DNA of 64,000 nt from Rhizobium sp. SEMIA4064 (GCF_003025035.1 NZ_PYJN01000013.1:310001-374000), one strand, 5' to 3'. Positions 42,803 to 51,781 are shown, counted from the first letter of the stretch. Program-made: numbers and translations. Notes: generated from the sequence alone by a model not told the origin.

Positions 42803-44641
42803 ATGCCAGCTTATCGTTCCAGAACCACGACCCATGGCCGCAACATGGCGGGCGCGCGCGGCCTTTGGCGCGCGACGGGTATGAAGGATAGCGATTTCGG
42901 CAAGCCCATCATCGCAGTGGTCAACTCCTTCACCCAGTTCGTGCCGGGCCACGTTCACCTCAAGGATCTCGGCCAGCTCGTAGCGCGCGAAATCGAAGCC
43001 GCCGGCGGCGTCGCCAAGGAATTCAACACCATCGCCGTCGATGACGGTATCGCCATGGGCCATGACGGCATGCTCTATTCGCTGCCCTCGCGCGAGCTGA
43101 TCGCCGACAGCGTTGAATACATGGTCAATGCCCATTGCGCAGACGCCATGGTCTGCATCTCCAACTGCGACAAGATCACCCCCGGCATGCTGATGGCCTC
43201 GCTGCGCCTGAACATCCCGACGGTCTTCGTATCCGGCGGCCCGATGGAGGCCGGTAAGGTTGTCCTGCACGGCAAGAAGCATGCACTCGATCTGGTCGAC
43301 GCCATGGTTGCCGCTGCCGACGACAAGATCAGCGACGAGGACGTTCAGGTCATCGAACGCTCGGCCTGTCCGACCTGCGGCTCCTGCTCGGGCATGTTCA
43401 CGGCCAATTCGATGAACTGCTTGACCGAAGCTCTCGGCCTGTCGCTGCCGGGCAATGGCTCTACGCTCGCCACCCATGCGGACCGCAAGCGCCTCTTCGT
43501 CGAAGCCGGCCATCTGATCGTCGATCTCGCCCGCCGCTATTACGAGCAGGAGGATGGCTCCGTCCTGCCGCGCACCGTTGCTTCAAAGCAGGCTTTCGAG
43601 AACGCCATGGCGCTCGATATTGCCATGGGCGGCTCCACCAACACGGTTCTGCATATTCTCGCTGCCGCCCATGAAGGCGAAGTCGATTTCACCATGGCTG
43701 ATATCGACGCCCTTTCGCGCCGCGTGCCGTGCCTGTCGAAGGTCGCGCCGGCCAAGAGCGATGTGCATATGGAAGACGTGCATCGCGCCGGCGGCATCAT
43801 GTCGATCCTCGGCGAGCTCGACAAGGGCGGCCTGATCAACCGCGATTGCCCGACCGTTCATGCCGAAACCCTTGGCGATGCCATCGACCGCTGGGACATT
43901 ACCCGCACCAACAGCGAGACGGTGCGCGAATTCTTCCGTGCGGCTCCCGGCGGCATTCCGACCCAGGTCGCTTTCAGCCAGAACGCCCGTTGGGAAGAAC
44001 TCGACACCGACCGCCAGAACGGCGTCATCCGCTCCGTCGAGCATCCCTTCTCCAAGGATGGCGGTCTCGCTGTTCTCAAGGGCAATCTGGCGTTGGACGG
44101 CTGCATCGTGAAGACGGCCGGCGTCGATGAATCGATCCTGAAATTCTCCGGCCCAGCCAGGGTCTTCGAAAGCCAGGACGCATCCGTCAAGGCTATCCTC
44201 AGCAACGAGATCAAGGCCGGCGACGTCGTCGTCATCCGCTATGAAGGCCCGAAGGGCGGCCCGGGCATGCAGGAAATGCTCTATCCGACGAGCTATCTGA
44301 AGTCGAAGGGCCTCGGCAAGGCCTGCGCGCTGATCACCGACGGCCGTTTCTCCGGCGGCACCTCGGGCCTCTCGATCGGCCACGTTTCGCCCGAAGCGGC
44401 CAATGGCGGCACGATCGGCCTGGTGCGTGAAGGCGACATGATCGACATCGACATCCCGAATCGCACCATCAGCCTGCGCGTTGACGAAAAAGAACTCGCC
44501 GTCCGCCGCGAAGCTCAGAACGCCAGCGGTTGGCATCCGGCAGAACAGCGCAAGCGCAACGTCACGACGGCGCTGAAGGCTTATGCGGCCTTTGCGACGA
44601 GTGCTGACCGGGGTGCGGTCCGCGATTTGGGTGGTAAATGA
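42803..44641 (+). CDS. ilvD: Dihydroxy-acid dehydratase
   Basis: A 612-residue enzyme that dehydrates 2,3-dihydroxy-acids in isoleucine and valine synthesis. Iron-sulfur ligands are visible at Cys122 ([11 protein letters not shown]) and Cys195 ([18 protein letters not shown]); Asp81 and Lys124 are the expected magnesium ligands. The C-terminal [19 protein letters not shown] is the family signature. GAGGAAGACACC precedes the ATG at 42803; the frame runs 75 bases further up without a good start. Length and motifs fit IlvD rather than the sugar-acid dehydratases of the same family. Confidence 0.96.
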   Translation: MPAYRSRTTTHGRNMAGARGLWRATGMKDSDFGKPIIAVVNSFTQFVPGHVHLKDLGQLVAREIEAAGGVAKEFNTIAVDDGIAMGHDGMLYSLPSRELIADSVEYMVNAHCADAMVCISNCDKITPGMLMASLRLNIPTVFVSGGPMEAGKVVLHGKKHALDLVDAMVAAADDKISDEDVQVIERSACPTCGSCSGMFTANSMNCLTEALGLSLPGNGSTLATHADRKRLFVEAGHLIVDLARRYYEQEDGSVLPRTVASKQAFENAMALDIAMGGSTNTVLHILAAAHEGEVDFTMADIDALSRRVPCLSKVAPAKSDVHMEDVHRAGGIMSILGELDKGGLINRDCPTVHAETLGDAIDRWDITRTNSETVREFFRAAPGGIPTQVAFSQNARWEELDTDRQNGVIRSVEHPFSKDGGLAVLKGNLALDGCIVKTAGVDESILKFSGPARVFESQDASVKAILSNEIKAGDVVVIRYEGPKGGPGMQEMLYPTSYLKSKGLGKACALITDGRFSGGTSGLSIGHVSPEAANGGTIGLVREGDMIDIDIPNRTISLRVDEKELAVRREAQNASGWHPAEQRKRNVTTALKAYAAFATSADRGAVRDLGGK

Positions 44642-44648
44642 CTAAATT

Positions 44649-44684
44649 CCTTCGCCCCGTCCTGAGCTTGTCGAAGGGGCGGGG
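44649..44684. repeat. Intergenic palindromic repeat-like sequence
   Basis: CCTTCG (44649-44654) and CGAAGG (44672-44677) flank CTGAGCTTGT, and GCCCC/GGGGC (44654-44658 with 44676-44680) can pair instead. Sequences with the CTGAGCTTGTCGAAGG core recur between genes in many alphaproteobacterial genomes, so this is likely a copy of a dispersed palindrome. It lies just after ilvD. Confidence 0.5.
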
Positions 44685-44790
44685 AGAACGTGGGCTGGCA
44701 CAATTGAGCACAGCGAAATTGTACCAGGTCGGATGAGGGGCCTTCTGGAAATCAACCGCGACGGCAGAGTTTGCCGGACCCGCGGTAGCC

Positions 44791-44833
44791 CCTCACCCTA
44801 GCCCTCTCCCCGTTTACACGGGGCGAGGGGACG
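44791..44833. repeat. Rhizobial intergenic palindrome (RIME-like)
   Basis: CCTCACCCTAGCCCTCTCCCC then CGTTTACACGGGGCGAGGGG forms an 11-pair interrupted stem (44802-44813 with 44818-44829, one mismatch) with a TTAC loop. CCCTCACCC-TAGCCCTCTCCCC is a common dispersed sequence in rhizobial genomes. It lies between two convergent genes and may also terminate transcription. Copy number was not assessed. Confidence 0.55.
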
Positions 44834-44851
44834 ATCGTGCAAGAGGCCTGC

Positions 44852-45199
44852 TCACAACGGCCGATTGATCCGCTTATACGTCTCATCCAACGCTTTCAGC
44901 CGTTCGTCATAAGCCTCTTTGATGCAAGCGGCATCGGCGCCACAGGCCTGTCGCTTCTTCAGCCAGGCCGTCTGTTCGTCTTGCAGCGTCCCGCGTGAGC
45001 CCATGGCGAGCAGGCCGGAGAGCAGGTCGAAGGTCGTCACCATTTTCACGTCGGCATCGTTGAGCGCTCTGTTGTCGCAGATCATCTTCTCGTCCGGCTG
45101 AAGGGTCTGCGAATCGCAATTGAAGCTCGCAGCCTCCGATGTGTTGGCCGTCGTCAGGAGGGTAACGAGAAAGACTGCTGCAAGGCTGGTTGATCGCAT
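44852..45199 (-). CDS. LprI-domain periplasmic protein
   Basis: A 115-residue exported protein. A signal peptide (about residues 1-24, STSLAAVFLVTLLTTANTSEA) precedes a domain with the LprI/DUF1311 cysteine pattern: FNCDSQTLQPDEKMICDNRAL and WLKKRQACGADAACIKEAYDERL. LprI domains inhibit lysozyme in mycobacteria; here that activity is only a family-based suggestion. The start at 45199 is chosen because GGAGC precedes it and a signal peptide begins there; the longer frame adds an unlikely hydrophilic head. Confidence 0.85.
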   Translation of the reverse strand: MRSTSLAAVFLVTLLTTANTSEAASFNCDSQTLQPDEKMICDNRALNDADVKMVTTFDLLSGLLAMGSRGTLQDEQTAWLKKRQACGADAACIKEAYDERLKALDETYKRINRPL

Positions 45200-45374
45200 G
45201 ATTTTGCTCCATCTGCCGGTTTCCGAAACGAAATGCGCGATCACGCGTTTTTGTTCATCACACCTGTTCTTCCCGTGTGTGAACGACCAATTATACTTCA
45301 TGCTTCCGCCCTCTTTCCTTTCTAGCGTCGGACGCTACAACGTTGTTTCAAGAGCATTAAAGAAGGAAAATTCC

Positions 45375-46778
45375 ATGCAGGTCCTGCTGAAGCGCACCGC
45401 CGTTTCGATGATCGCCCTCATCATGACGATGCCGCTTTCCGCCGAGGCACAGACAGCAAAGTCCGTGCCGCAGAGCCAGATGCAAATGCAGCTTTCGTTT
45501 GCGCCGCTGGTCAAACAGACGGCCGGCGCCGTGGTCAATGTCTATGCCGAGCGGATGGTACAACGGCAGTCGCCCTTTGCCGGCGATCCCTTCTTCGAAC
45601 AGTTCTTCGGCCAGCGCATGCCGAATCGCACCGAGAAGCAGTCTTCGCTCGGCTCCGGCGTCATTGTCGAAGCCAACGGCACGGTCATCACCAACAACCA
45701 TGTCATCGACGGTGCCGACGATATCAAGATCGCACTCTCCGACGGCCGCGAATTTCCCTGCGATGTCGTGCTGAAGGATGATCGGGTCGATCTCGCCGTT
45801 CTGAAGATCAAATCCAAGAACCAGAGCTTCCCCATCCTGCCGCTTGGCAATTCTGATGCCGTCGAAGTTGGCGATCTCGTGCTGGCGATCGGCAATCCCT
45901 TCGGCGTTGGCCAGACGGTGACGAGCGGCATCGTATCGGCGCTGGCCCGCAACCAGGTGAAGAACCAGGTCGGCTTCTTCATCCAGACCGATGCCTCGAT
46001 CAATCCCGGCAATTCCGGCGGTGCTTTGGCGAATATGTCGGGCGAACTGATCGGCCTCAACACGGCCATCTTTTCCCAGGGCGGCGGCTCGAACGGCATT
46101 GGCTTCGCCATCCCCGCCAATCTGGTCAAGGTGTTTCTCGCGGCGGCCGATCGCGGCGACAAGACCTTCGATCGCCCCTATATCGGCGCTTCCTTTGAAC
46201 CGGTGACATCTGATGTTGCCGAGGCGCTGGGCCTTGACAAGGTGCGCGGTGCGCTGGTGACCAAGGTGATCGATGGCGGGCCGGCGGCGAAGGCTGGTCT
46301 GAAGGCTGGCGAGGTCGTCACGGCCATCAACAATATCCCGGTCGAGCATCCGGACGCGCTTGGTTATCGTCTGACGACGGCTGGCCTCGGTGCTACCGTT
46401 GATTTGACCGTTCTGGACAACGGCAAAGAAATGCACGACAGCATGACGCTCGCCGCCGCGCCGGAATCCACGCCGCGGGATGAGAAACTGATCCAGGGCA
46501 ACAATCCCTTCTCAGGTGCGACCGTTGCCAACCTCTCGCCGCGCGTCGCCGATGAACTGCATCTGCCTCCAGATGCGAACGGCGTCGTCGTCGAGAACCT
46601 GAAGGCGGATTCGCAGGCAGAGCGCCTTGGCTTTGCGCCGAAGGATATCGTCGTTTCCGTCAACGGCGTCGCGATCACCTCGACGGACGTGCTGCAGCAG
46701 GCCGTTACGGGCAATCCAAGCTTCTGGCGCGTCGAAATCGAGCGCGACGGTCAACGCATCCGGCAGTTCTTCCGATGA
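45375..46778 (+). CDS. Do-type periplasmic serine protease (DegP/DegQ-like)
   Basis: A 467-residue HtrA-family protease. Signal peptide about residues 1-25; catalytic triad His109 (TNNHVIDG), Asp139 (RVDLAVLKI) and Ser214 (NPGNSGGAL). Two PDZ domains follow, one around YIGASFEPVTSDVAEALGL and one around SPRVADELHLPPDANGVVV. It degrades misfolded envelope proteins. AGAAGGAAAATTCC places the start at 45375, not at the longer upstream frame. Its stop overlaps the rarA start (ATGA), an association seen in several alphaproteobacteria. Confidence 0.95.
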   Translation: MQVLLKRTAVSMIALIMTMPLSAEAQTAKSVPQSQMQMQLSFAPLVKQTAGAVVNVYAERMVQRQSPFAGDPFFEQFFGQRMPNRTEKQSSLGSGVIVEANGTVITNNHVIDGADDIKIALSDGREFPCDVVLKDDRVDLAVLKIKSKNQSFPILPLGNSDAVEVGDLVLAIGNPFGVGQTVTSGIVSALARNQVKNQVGFFIQTDASINPGNSGGALANMSGELIGLNTAIFSQGGGSNGIGFAIPANLVKVFLAAADRGDKTFDRPYIGASFEPVTSDVAEALGLDKVRGALVTKVIDGGPAAKAGLKAGEVVTAINNIPVEHPDALGYRLTTAGLGATVDLTVLDNGKEMHDSMTLAAAPESTPRDEKLIQGNNPFSGATVANLSPRVADELHLPPDANGVVVENLKADSQAERLGFAPKDIVVSVNGVAITSTDVLQQAVTGNPSFWRVEIERDGQRIRQFFR

Positions 46779-48091
46779 GTGACGATCTGTTTGCACCGCG
46801 GATACCGGAGGAGGTCGCCAAGAGGCGGCCTCTCGCCGATCGTCTGCGGCCGCAAACCTTGAGCGATGTCACCGGCCAGCCACATCTGGCCGGTGAGGAT
46901 GGCGCGCTGCGGCGAATGATCGACTCCGGCTCGCTCGGCTCCATGATCTTCTGGGGGCCGCCAGGCACCGGCAAGACGACGGTGGCACGGTTGCTGTCGG
47001 GCGAGGCGGGCTTGGCCTTCGAGCAGATCTCGGCAATCTTCTCCGGCGTCGCAGATCTGAAGAAGGTGTTCGAAGCCGCGCGTCTGCGCCGCATGGATGG
47101 CCGCCAGACGCTGCTTTTCGTCGACGAGATCCATCGCTTCAACCGCGCCCAGCAGGATAGCTTCCTGCCGGTCATGGAGGATGGCACCGTCATTCTGGTC
47201 GGCGCCACCACTGAAAACCCGTCTTTCGAGCTCAACGCCGCTCTCCTATCCCGTGCGCGTGTCCTGACGTTTCGCTCGCATGACGAGGAAAGCCTGGAGG
47301 AATTGCTGCGCCGCGCCGAGGCGGCTGAAGGCCGGCCGTTGCCGTTGACCGAGGATGCCCGCGCCAGCCTGATCCGCATGGCCGATGGCGATGGCCGCTC
47401 AGTGCTGACTCTGGCCGAAGAAGCCTGGCGCGCCGCGCGCAAGGACGAGCTTTTCGATCCTGATGCGCTGGTCAAGATCGTGCAGCGCCGGGCGCCGGTC
47501 TACGACAAGGCTCAGGACGGCCATTACAATCTGATTTCGGCTCTGCATAAGTCGGTGCGCGGCTCCGACCCTGACGCGGCGCTCTACTATCTCGCCCGCA
47601 TGTTCGATGCCGGCGAAGACCCGCTTTATCTCGGAAGGCGGCTGGTGCGCATGGCGGTGGAGGATATCGGCCTTGCCGATCCGCAGGCGCTGGTCATCTG
47701 TAACGCCGCCAAGGATGCTTATGATTATCTGGGGTCACCGGAAGGTGAATTGGCCTTGGCCGAGGCCTGTGTCTATCTCGCTACCGCTCCAAAGTCGAAC
47801 GCCGTCTATACTGCCTTCAAGGCTGCCACGCAGGCCGCCAAACAGAACGGCTCGCTGCTGCCGCCCAAGCATATCCTCAATGCGCCGACGAAGCTGATGC
47901 GCACGGAAGGATATGGCGACGGTTACCGTTATGATCACGACGAGCCCGACGCGTTTTCGGGCCAGAATTATTTTCCGGAAAAGATGGGCCGCCAGACCTT
48001 CTACGATCCGCCGGAGCGTGGTTTCGAGCGCGAAATCCGCAAACGGCTGGACTGGTGGGCGAAGCTGCGCAAGGAGCGCGGCGAACCATAG
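46775..48091 (+). CDS. rarA: Replication-associated recombination protein A
   Basis: A 438-residue AAA+ ATPase of the RarA/MgsA/WRNIP1 family. Walker A GPPGTGKTT (61-69), Walker B LLFVDE (113-118), sensor stretch VGATTENPSFELNAALLSRAR, and the tetramerisation domain with LYYLARMFDAGEDPLYLGRRL. It acts at stalled replication forks. Start inside the protease stop codon. The neighbouring convergent DUF1883 gene starts its stop eight bases away. Confidence 0.96.
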   Translation: MSDDLFAPRIPEEVAKRRPLADRLRPQTLSDVTGQPHLAGEDGALRRMIDSGSLGSMIFWGPPGTGKTTVARLLSGEAGLAFEQISAIFSGVADLKKVFEAARLRRMDGRQTLLFVDEIHRFNRAQQDSFLPVMEDGTVILVGATTENPSFELNAALLSRARVLTFRSHDEESLEELLRRAEAAEGRPLPLTEDARASLIRMADGDGRSVLTLAEEAWRAARKDELFDPDALVKIVQRRAPVYDKAQDGHYNLISALHKSVRGSDPDAALYYLARMFDAGEDPLYLGRRLVRMAVEDIGLADPQALVICNAAKDAYDYLGSPEGELALAEACVYLATAPKSNAVYTAFKAATQAAKQNGSLLPPKHILNAPTKLMRTEGYGDGYRYDHDEPDAFSGQNYFPEKMGRQTFYDPPERGFEREIRKRLDWWAKLRKERGEP

Positions 48092-48097
48092 GTTGGA

Positions 48098-48115
48098 CGT
48101 CACCTAGCGGTGACG
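48098..48115. terminator. Bidirectional stem between rarA and DUF1883 gene
   Basis: Seven pairs (48098-48104 with 48109-48115) around a TAGC loop, overlapping the 3' end of the convergent DUF1883 gene. No T-run of note. Confidence 0.4.
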
Positions 48116-48429
48116 ACTTCCGCTGCCTTTTGCATGCGCGGTGCGGGAGCCTTGTCGATCATCTTGACGCTCGATTCCGCCATGCCGTTGTGGCCTTCCA
48201 TATCCACGACCAGATGCCAATGGCCGGTCTCCGGAATGGACAGCCGGATCGGCGATTTCTTGGCGACGCCGCCGAGGAACTGGTGCTTCAGAGTTTCCGT
48301 AAAGCGCTCGAAATTCGAGCTGTTCATCAACCGGACATTGGCGATGGCCGACAGTGTGATCTCGATCACGGTGCCGGCGCGCTGCTCGTTGAGATCATAG
48401 TGGCTGTAACGGAAGGCAGGCTTCGACAT
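48100..48429 (-). CDS. DUF1883 domain protein
   Basis: A 109-residue protein with the DUF1883 pattern: RYSHYDLNEQRAGTVIEITL, NVRLMNSSNFERF, LGGVAKKSPIRLSIPETGHW and HLVVDMEGHNG. The repeated strands suggest a small beta domain. In other proteins this domain accompanies signalling modules such as TIR; here it stands alone. No signal peptide. The start at 48429 matches the family beginning; the frame above it is not supported. Ribosome binding site AAAAGAG is weak. Confidence 0.82.
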   Translation of the reverse strand: MSKPAFRYSHYDLNEQRAGTVIEITLSAIANVRLMNSSNFERFTETLKHQFLGGVAKKSPIRLSIPETGHWHLVVDMEGHNGMAESSVKMIDKAPAPRMQKAAEVVTAR

Positions 48430-48537
48430 TGCTCTTTTACTCTGGTGACACCCGGCCGCTATTTTACGCAAGTGCCGGTTAAGGAAGAGTTGGGTCGGGT
48501 GCCGTGAGGCGATCGAAGCTGTTTCGAATTGCTACAT

Positions 48538-48807
48538 CTAATGCAGATTTGGAGACGGCATCGCGAAGCCGTCGAGTTCGAGCACCGAGCCCTCTGGGGC
48601 GCGGCATATATCGGCCGGATTATAGTTGCACTCTTCCGCTGCAAAATGCAGCGCCGCCTTCTCGGTGGCGAACAGGCCGCCGACAAGACCCTGCCGATCC
48701 CAGACGATCCAGGCGCCACGGCGGTCGCGGCCGACCGTGAAGCGGGCGGGTGCCGGCGAGACGGCAATGTGAGCCGAGCGGCGCTGAATATGCTGTGCAT
48801 CTGCCAT
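48538..48807 (-). CDS. Hypothetical protein, 89 aa
   Basis: A small soluble protein with FTVGRDRRGAWIVWDRQGLVGGLF, which looks like a short beta-sheet domain, followed by ATEKAALHFAAEECNYNPAD, a helix. The pattern of a two-strand unit with Trp residues followed by a helix suggests a compact domain, but I do not recognise a family. GAGGG precedes the ATG at good spacing. It is preceded on the same strand by the small gene at 48839-49030 and lies upstream of the DUF1883 gene in transcription order, so the three may be cotranscribed. Confidence 0.65.
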   Translation of the reverse strand: MADAQHIQRRSAHIAVSPAPARFTVGRDRRGAWIVWDRQGLVGGLFATEKAALHFAAEECNYNPADICRAPEGSVLELDGFAMPSPNLH

Positions 48808-48838
48808 GTGTTTTCCCTCGTAAATCGCTTCGCTACAC

Positions 48839-49030
48839 TCAGTTGCCAGCCCAGTGCATCAGCGCCTGGATGATGCCGGCGCCGAGGAAGACGAGCGCCA
48901 GGCGTGGCGCTATGGCGCGAAGTCCGTTTAGCAGTGTATGAAACGGGGTCGGCCGCTTGGTCCCCACGAGAGCGGTGGGGCGAGGGCGTTGGAGCGGATC
49001 AGCAGCGCCATATTGCATGTAACGTGACAT
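48839..49030 (-). CDS. Small single-span membrane protein, 63 aa
   Basis: A short frame with a basic N-terminal half and one hydrophobic helix near the C-terminus (LALVFLGAGIIQALMHWAGN). GGAAAGGAAC precedes two adjacent ATG codons at 49033 and 49030; the second has better spacing. No family recognised. It may be a genuine small membrane protein, but coding evidence is limited to the ribosome binding site and the plausible helix. Confidence 0.5.
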   Translation of the reverse strand: MSRYMQYGAADPLQRPRPTALVGTKRPTPFHTLLNGLRAIAPRLALVFLGAGIIQALMHWAGN

Positions 49031-49175
49031 CATAGTTCCTTTCCAAGTGTCACCGGCGCTGCGGTCGATTTTGGGCGACGCAAGCGCCATGCAAATAAAT
49101 CTATGAGTGATCCGATATGTTTTCCATTTGGCAGAAAACGCTAAAATATAAAAATCTCATAGGGATAGGTTGCTT

Positions 49176-50111
49176 TCATAATCCTGTTCGGAAAGTCCTC
49201 GGCGAGGATGCGTCGCTTTGGTAGGCGAGTTGAAGCGAAGCCATCGCCGTCCTGATCGCCGCATCCGTCTCGGCTTCGACGCCGGTTAGCGGCAGGCGTA
49301 CATCCGGGCTGATGTCCCTTATCGGAGACAAGGCATGCTTCACCGTTGCCGGTTCGGGTTCACGCGCAAGCGCCTTGAGCAGCGGCCGCAGCCGATCGTC
49401 GATCAGCAGCGCCGTCGCCATATGGTCGCACGCCGCCGATAGCTGCATGGAGCGGAAAAGCCGCGGTGCGATGTTGGCCGCACTTGAAAACGAACCCCGT
49501 CCGCCAGCCATGGTGAAGGCGAGCGCGGTTGCATCATGGGTCGAATAGAGCCCGATCCTTTCCGGCAGCAGAGGACGCCAGGTGCTGATGCGGCCGATAT
49601 CGCCGCTGCCATCGGCGATGCCGATGATGGTCGGGATTTCCGCCAGCCGCGCGACCGTCGCGGGCGTCAGGTCGATGGCGGTATGGGCGGGCAGGTTATG
49701 GATGATCAGCGGCAGATCGGTGCTGGCGGCCAGCCGCTCGAAATGATGGACAAGACCTTTCTGGCTCGGCTTGGAATAATAGGGAAGCGTAACGAAGGCC
49801 GCATCGGCGCCGAGTGCCTGGGCCTGCCGTGTCTCCTCGATCGTCGTTGCCGTGTTATTGGTGCCGGTAGCGACGATAACGGGGACCCGGCCCTCCGCCA
49901 ATTCGGCGCAGATCTCGATGATCCGCACTCGCTCAGCCGCAGTGAGCACAGGTCCTTCGCCGGTCAAGGAGCAGGCGAGCAAGCCGTCGATGCCGCTCAG
50001 CAATTGCCATTCCACATGCGCCATCAGACCGACGGTATCGATCGTATCGTCCCGAAACGGCGTGACGAGCGAGGTGATCGCACCGCCCACACGCAAGGCC
50101 GGTTTCATCAT
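49176..50111 (-). CDS. DapA-family protein lacking Schiff-base lysine
   Basis: A 311-residue TIM-barrel protein of the dihydrodipicolinate synthase/N-acetylneuraminate lyase family. The start GAITSLVTPFRDDTID and LPYYSKPSQKGLVHHF (Tyr111/112) are typical. The active-site lysine, normally in IGIKD or IGIKE, is replaced by Ala166 (IIGIADGSGDIGRI, codon GCC at 49616-49614). The substrate-binding Arg of YNVPSRTG is His143 (NLPAHT), and the GTTGE loop is SLTGE. Aldolase chemistry through a Schiff base is therefore unlikely; it may be a binding or regulatory protein, or use other chemistry. It lies downstream of a small membrane protein gene on the same strand. Confidence 0.85.
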   Translation of the reverse strand: MMKPALRVGGAITSLVTPFRDDTIDTVGLMAHVEWQLLSGIDGLLACSLTGEGPVLTAAERVRIIEICAELAEGRVPVIVATGTNNTATTIEETRQAQALGADAAFVTLPYYSKPSQKGLVHHFERLAASTDLPLIIHNLPAHTAIDLTPATVARLAEIPTIIGIADGSGDIGRISTWRPLLPERIGLYSTHDATALAFTMAGGRGSFSSAANIAPRLFRSMQLSAACDHMATALLIDDRLRPLLKALAREPEPATVKHALSPIRDISPDVRLPLTGVEAETDAAIRTAMASLQLAYQSDASSPRTFRTGL

Positions 50112-50125
50112 GATCTTCTGGCCGC

Positions 50126-50353
50126 TCAGAGAGCATGCAGCACTATGAAAAGCTCAAGGCCGCCGAGCAGCAGCCCGAAGGCGAACATGGCGTAGAAGGT
50201 ACGTCTTTCGCGGACACGCCGGTCGCGAAGCCGTCGCTTCGGTGGGGCTTTGGCCGTGGGGGTAGAAGCGACAATGCGTTGGCGTCTTTCGTCGCTGCCC
50301 CGCACAAGAAAACGGATGGACTCTGCAAGGTTGGTGGAGTGTGTCTCAAGCAT
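50126..50353 (-). CDS. Small membrane protein, 75 aa
   Basis: A short frame with a basic middle (KAPPKRRLRDRRVRERR) and one C-terminal hydrophobic helix FYAMFAFGLLLGGLELFIVLHAL. The ATG at 50353 follows GAGG at eight bases; the frame runs on upstream without a good start. It ends 14 bases before the DapA-like gene, so the two are probably cotranscribed. The N-terminal residues METHSTNLAESIRFLVRG-like segment forms a helix. No known family; function unknown. Confidence 0.55.
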   Translation of the reverse strand: MLETHSTNLAESIRFLVRGSDERRQRIVASTPTAKAPPKRRLRDRRVRERRTFYAMFAFGLLLGGLELFIVLHAL

Positions 50354-50503
50354 GGCGTCTACCTCTGCATCTGATCCCCACGGTAGCGCCGACCCGCATA
50401 GGAAATCCATTCGAGGCAGAGGGCAAAGAAATAGGGGAGATATAAAGATGCAGAGGTTCACCGAACCGGGCGGGGCAGGTGGGGAAGTCGGCGGATGACA
50501 GGC

Positions 50504-51520
50504 TTATCCCGCCACCCGCAAGTTCTCCCGGTCCAACTGCGTCACCAGCGCCAGGATTGTCGCCGAAGTCGGCGTCGCGACACCGGCGAGCTTGCCGAGC
50601 GAGACGACCATGCCGACCAGCGGCGTGATTTCCAGCGCCTTGCCGGCTAGCAGATCCTGCAGCATCGAGGTGCGTACCGGACCGATCTGGAGGGAGCGTT
50701 CGAGGCGTTCTTCGACGGAAATCGCCAGGCGTGCACCCAAGGCTTCCGCAACGGTCTTCACCTCGTTCATCACCTGGCCGACCATGGCCGACAGGGCCGG
50801 GTTGTCCATGATGTCGGACATCAGTGCTCGCGTCAGGGCGCTGATCGGATTGAAGGCGGCATTGCCCATCAGCTTGCTCCAGATTTCGTCGCGAATGCGC
50901 GGTGAGATCGAGACGTTGACCCCGCCGCGCTTCAAGAGAGCTGCGATCGCTTCGATGTCGGCGGTCGTTTCGCCGGAGGGTTCTCCGAGGACGAAATGAC
51001 CGTTGTTGCTGAGCTTGATCTCGCCGGGATTGATGACCTCGGCGCCCTGATAGGCGACGCAGCCGACAACGCGCTGAGGCCCGATCAGCCGCCACAGATT
51101 GCCGTTCGGATCGAGCTCCTCCATCTGGCGCTCGGCATGGCCGCTTTGCTCATCCCGATGAAAATACCACCAGGGTATGCCGTTCAGGACCATCATGACA
51201 CGCGTCCGATCATGCAGGAGCCTGGCGATGCCGGGGGCTGCCGCATCGAGCTGGTGGCCCTTAAGTCCCGTGATTACCAAGTCCTGTGGCGGAAGCTCCG
51301 CGGTGTTGTCCGTTGCAGTCACCTGCGCCACGAGCGGGCTGTCCGCTTGAGCCTCCCAGACCCGCAAGCCATCCGCGCGAATGCCTTCCAGATGCCCGCC
51401 ACGCGCCACGACGGAAACGGTCGCTTGCTCCCTCAGTCCCAAAGCCAGTTTCGCCGCGATGGCGCCGCCGAGCGCGCCCGCGCCGTAGACGCAGATGGTT
51501 TTGAGCGAGGGGGATGCCAT
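50504..51520 (-). CDS. 2-dehydropantoate 2-reductase family protein
   Basis: A 338-residue ketopantoate reductase-like protein. The Rossmann start VYGAGALGGAIAAKL (residues 11-25) binds NADP, and the C-terminal helical domain includes RDEIWSKLMGNAAFNPISALTR, which carries the conserved catalytic Lys and Asn. Most such paralogs in rhizobia are not the pantothenate enzyme but act on other 2-oxoacids, so panE is not assigned. The ATG at 51520 opens the recognisable sequence. It is divergent from the four-gene membrane cluster at 51782. Confidence 0.9.
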   Translation of the reverse strand: MASPSLKTICVYGAGALGGAIAAKLALGLREQATVSVVARGGHLEGIRADGLRVWEAQADSPLVAQVTATDNTAELPPQDLVITGLKGHQLDAAAPGIARLLHDRTRVMMVLNGIPWWYFHRDEQSGHAERQMEELDPNGNLWRLIGPQRVVGCVAYQGAEVINPGEIKLSNNGHFVLGEPSGETTADIEAIAALLKRGGVNVSISPRIRDEIWSKLMGNAAFNPISALTRALMSDIMDNPALSAMVGQVMNEVKTVAEALGARLAISVEERLERSLQIGPVRTSMLQDLLAGKALEITPLVGMVVSLGKLAGVATPTSATILALVTQLDRENLRVAG

Positions 51521-51706
51521 AGCCTTGATCTCCAGGTCCGTAGCGATCGGAAGAAGTTAGGTCGTCTCCATGATTTGGCGAGACCCGGCGGGCAGAGTTG
51601 GCGCGCAATTCCGCCGTTTCATCGAAACTATGGTCGAACTCGAACCGGCATCGTCCGCTCGGGCTATTCTTTACCACAATCACATTTTAACGTCGGCGGC
51701 GGTGCT

Positions 51707-51755
51707 GGACCAGAAACAACCAGTGCGGTATCGGTTTGTCGCTGGTCCTTTTAAA
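51707..51755 (+). promoter_or_regulatory. Hairpin with T-run upstream of four-gene cluster
   Basis: GGACCAG (51707-51713) pairs with CTGGTCC (51742-51748), with an inner AAAC/GTTT pair (51714-51717 with 51734-51737) and a small bulge, followed by TTTTAAAG. It sits 27 bases before the TTG start of the first gene. A transcription attenuator or a regulator-binding palindrome is possible. The divergent region 51521-51781 otherwise shows no clear promoter boxes. Confidence 0.4.
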
Positions 51756-51781
51756 GTTGATCGTGTCGCCGAGGAAGATCT

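Noticed and set aside
44649-44684. Treating the palindrome after ilvD as a plain intrinsic terminator.
   Set aside because: There is no T-run and the sequence core resembles a dispersed repeat, so a repeat is the safer label.
50135-50500. Plus-strand open frames across the small membrane protein gene and 2-dehydropantoate reductase region.
   Set aside because: They are antisense to better supported genes and lack ribosome binding sites.
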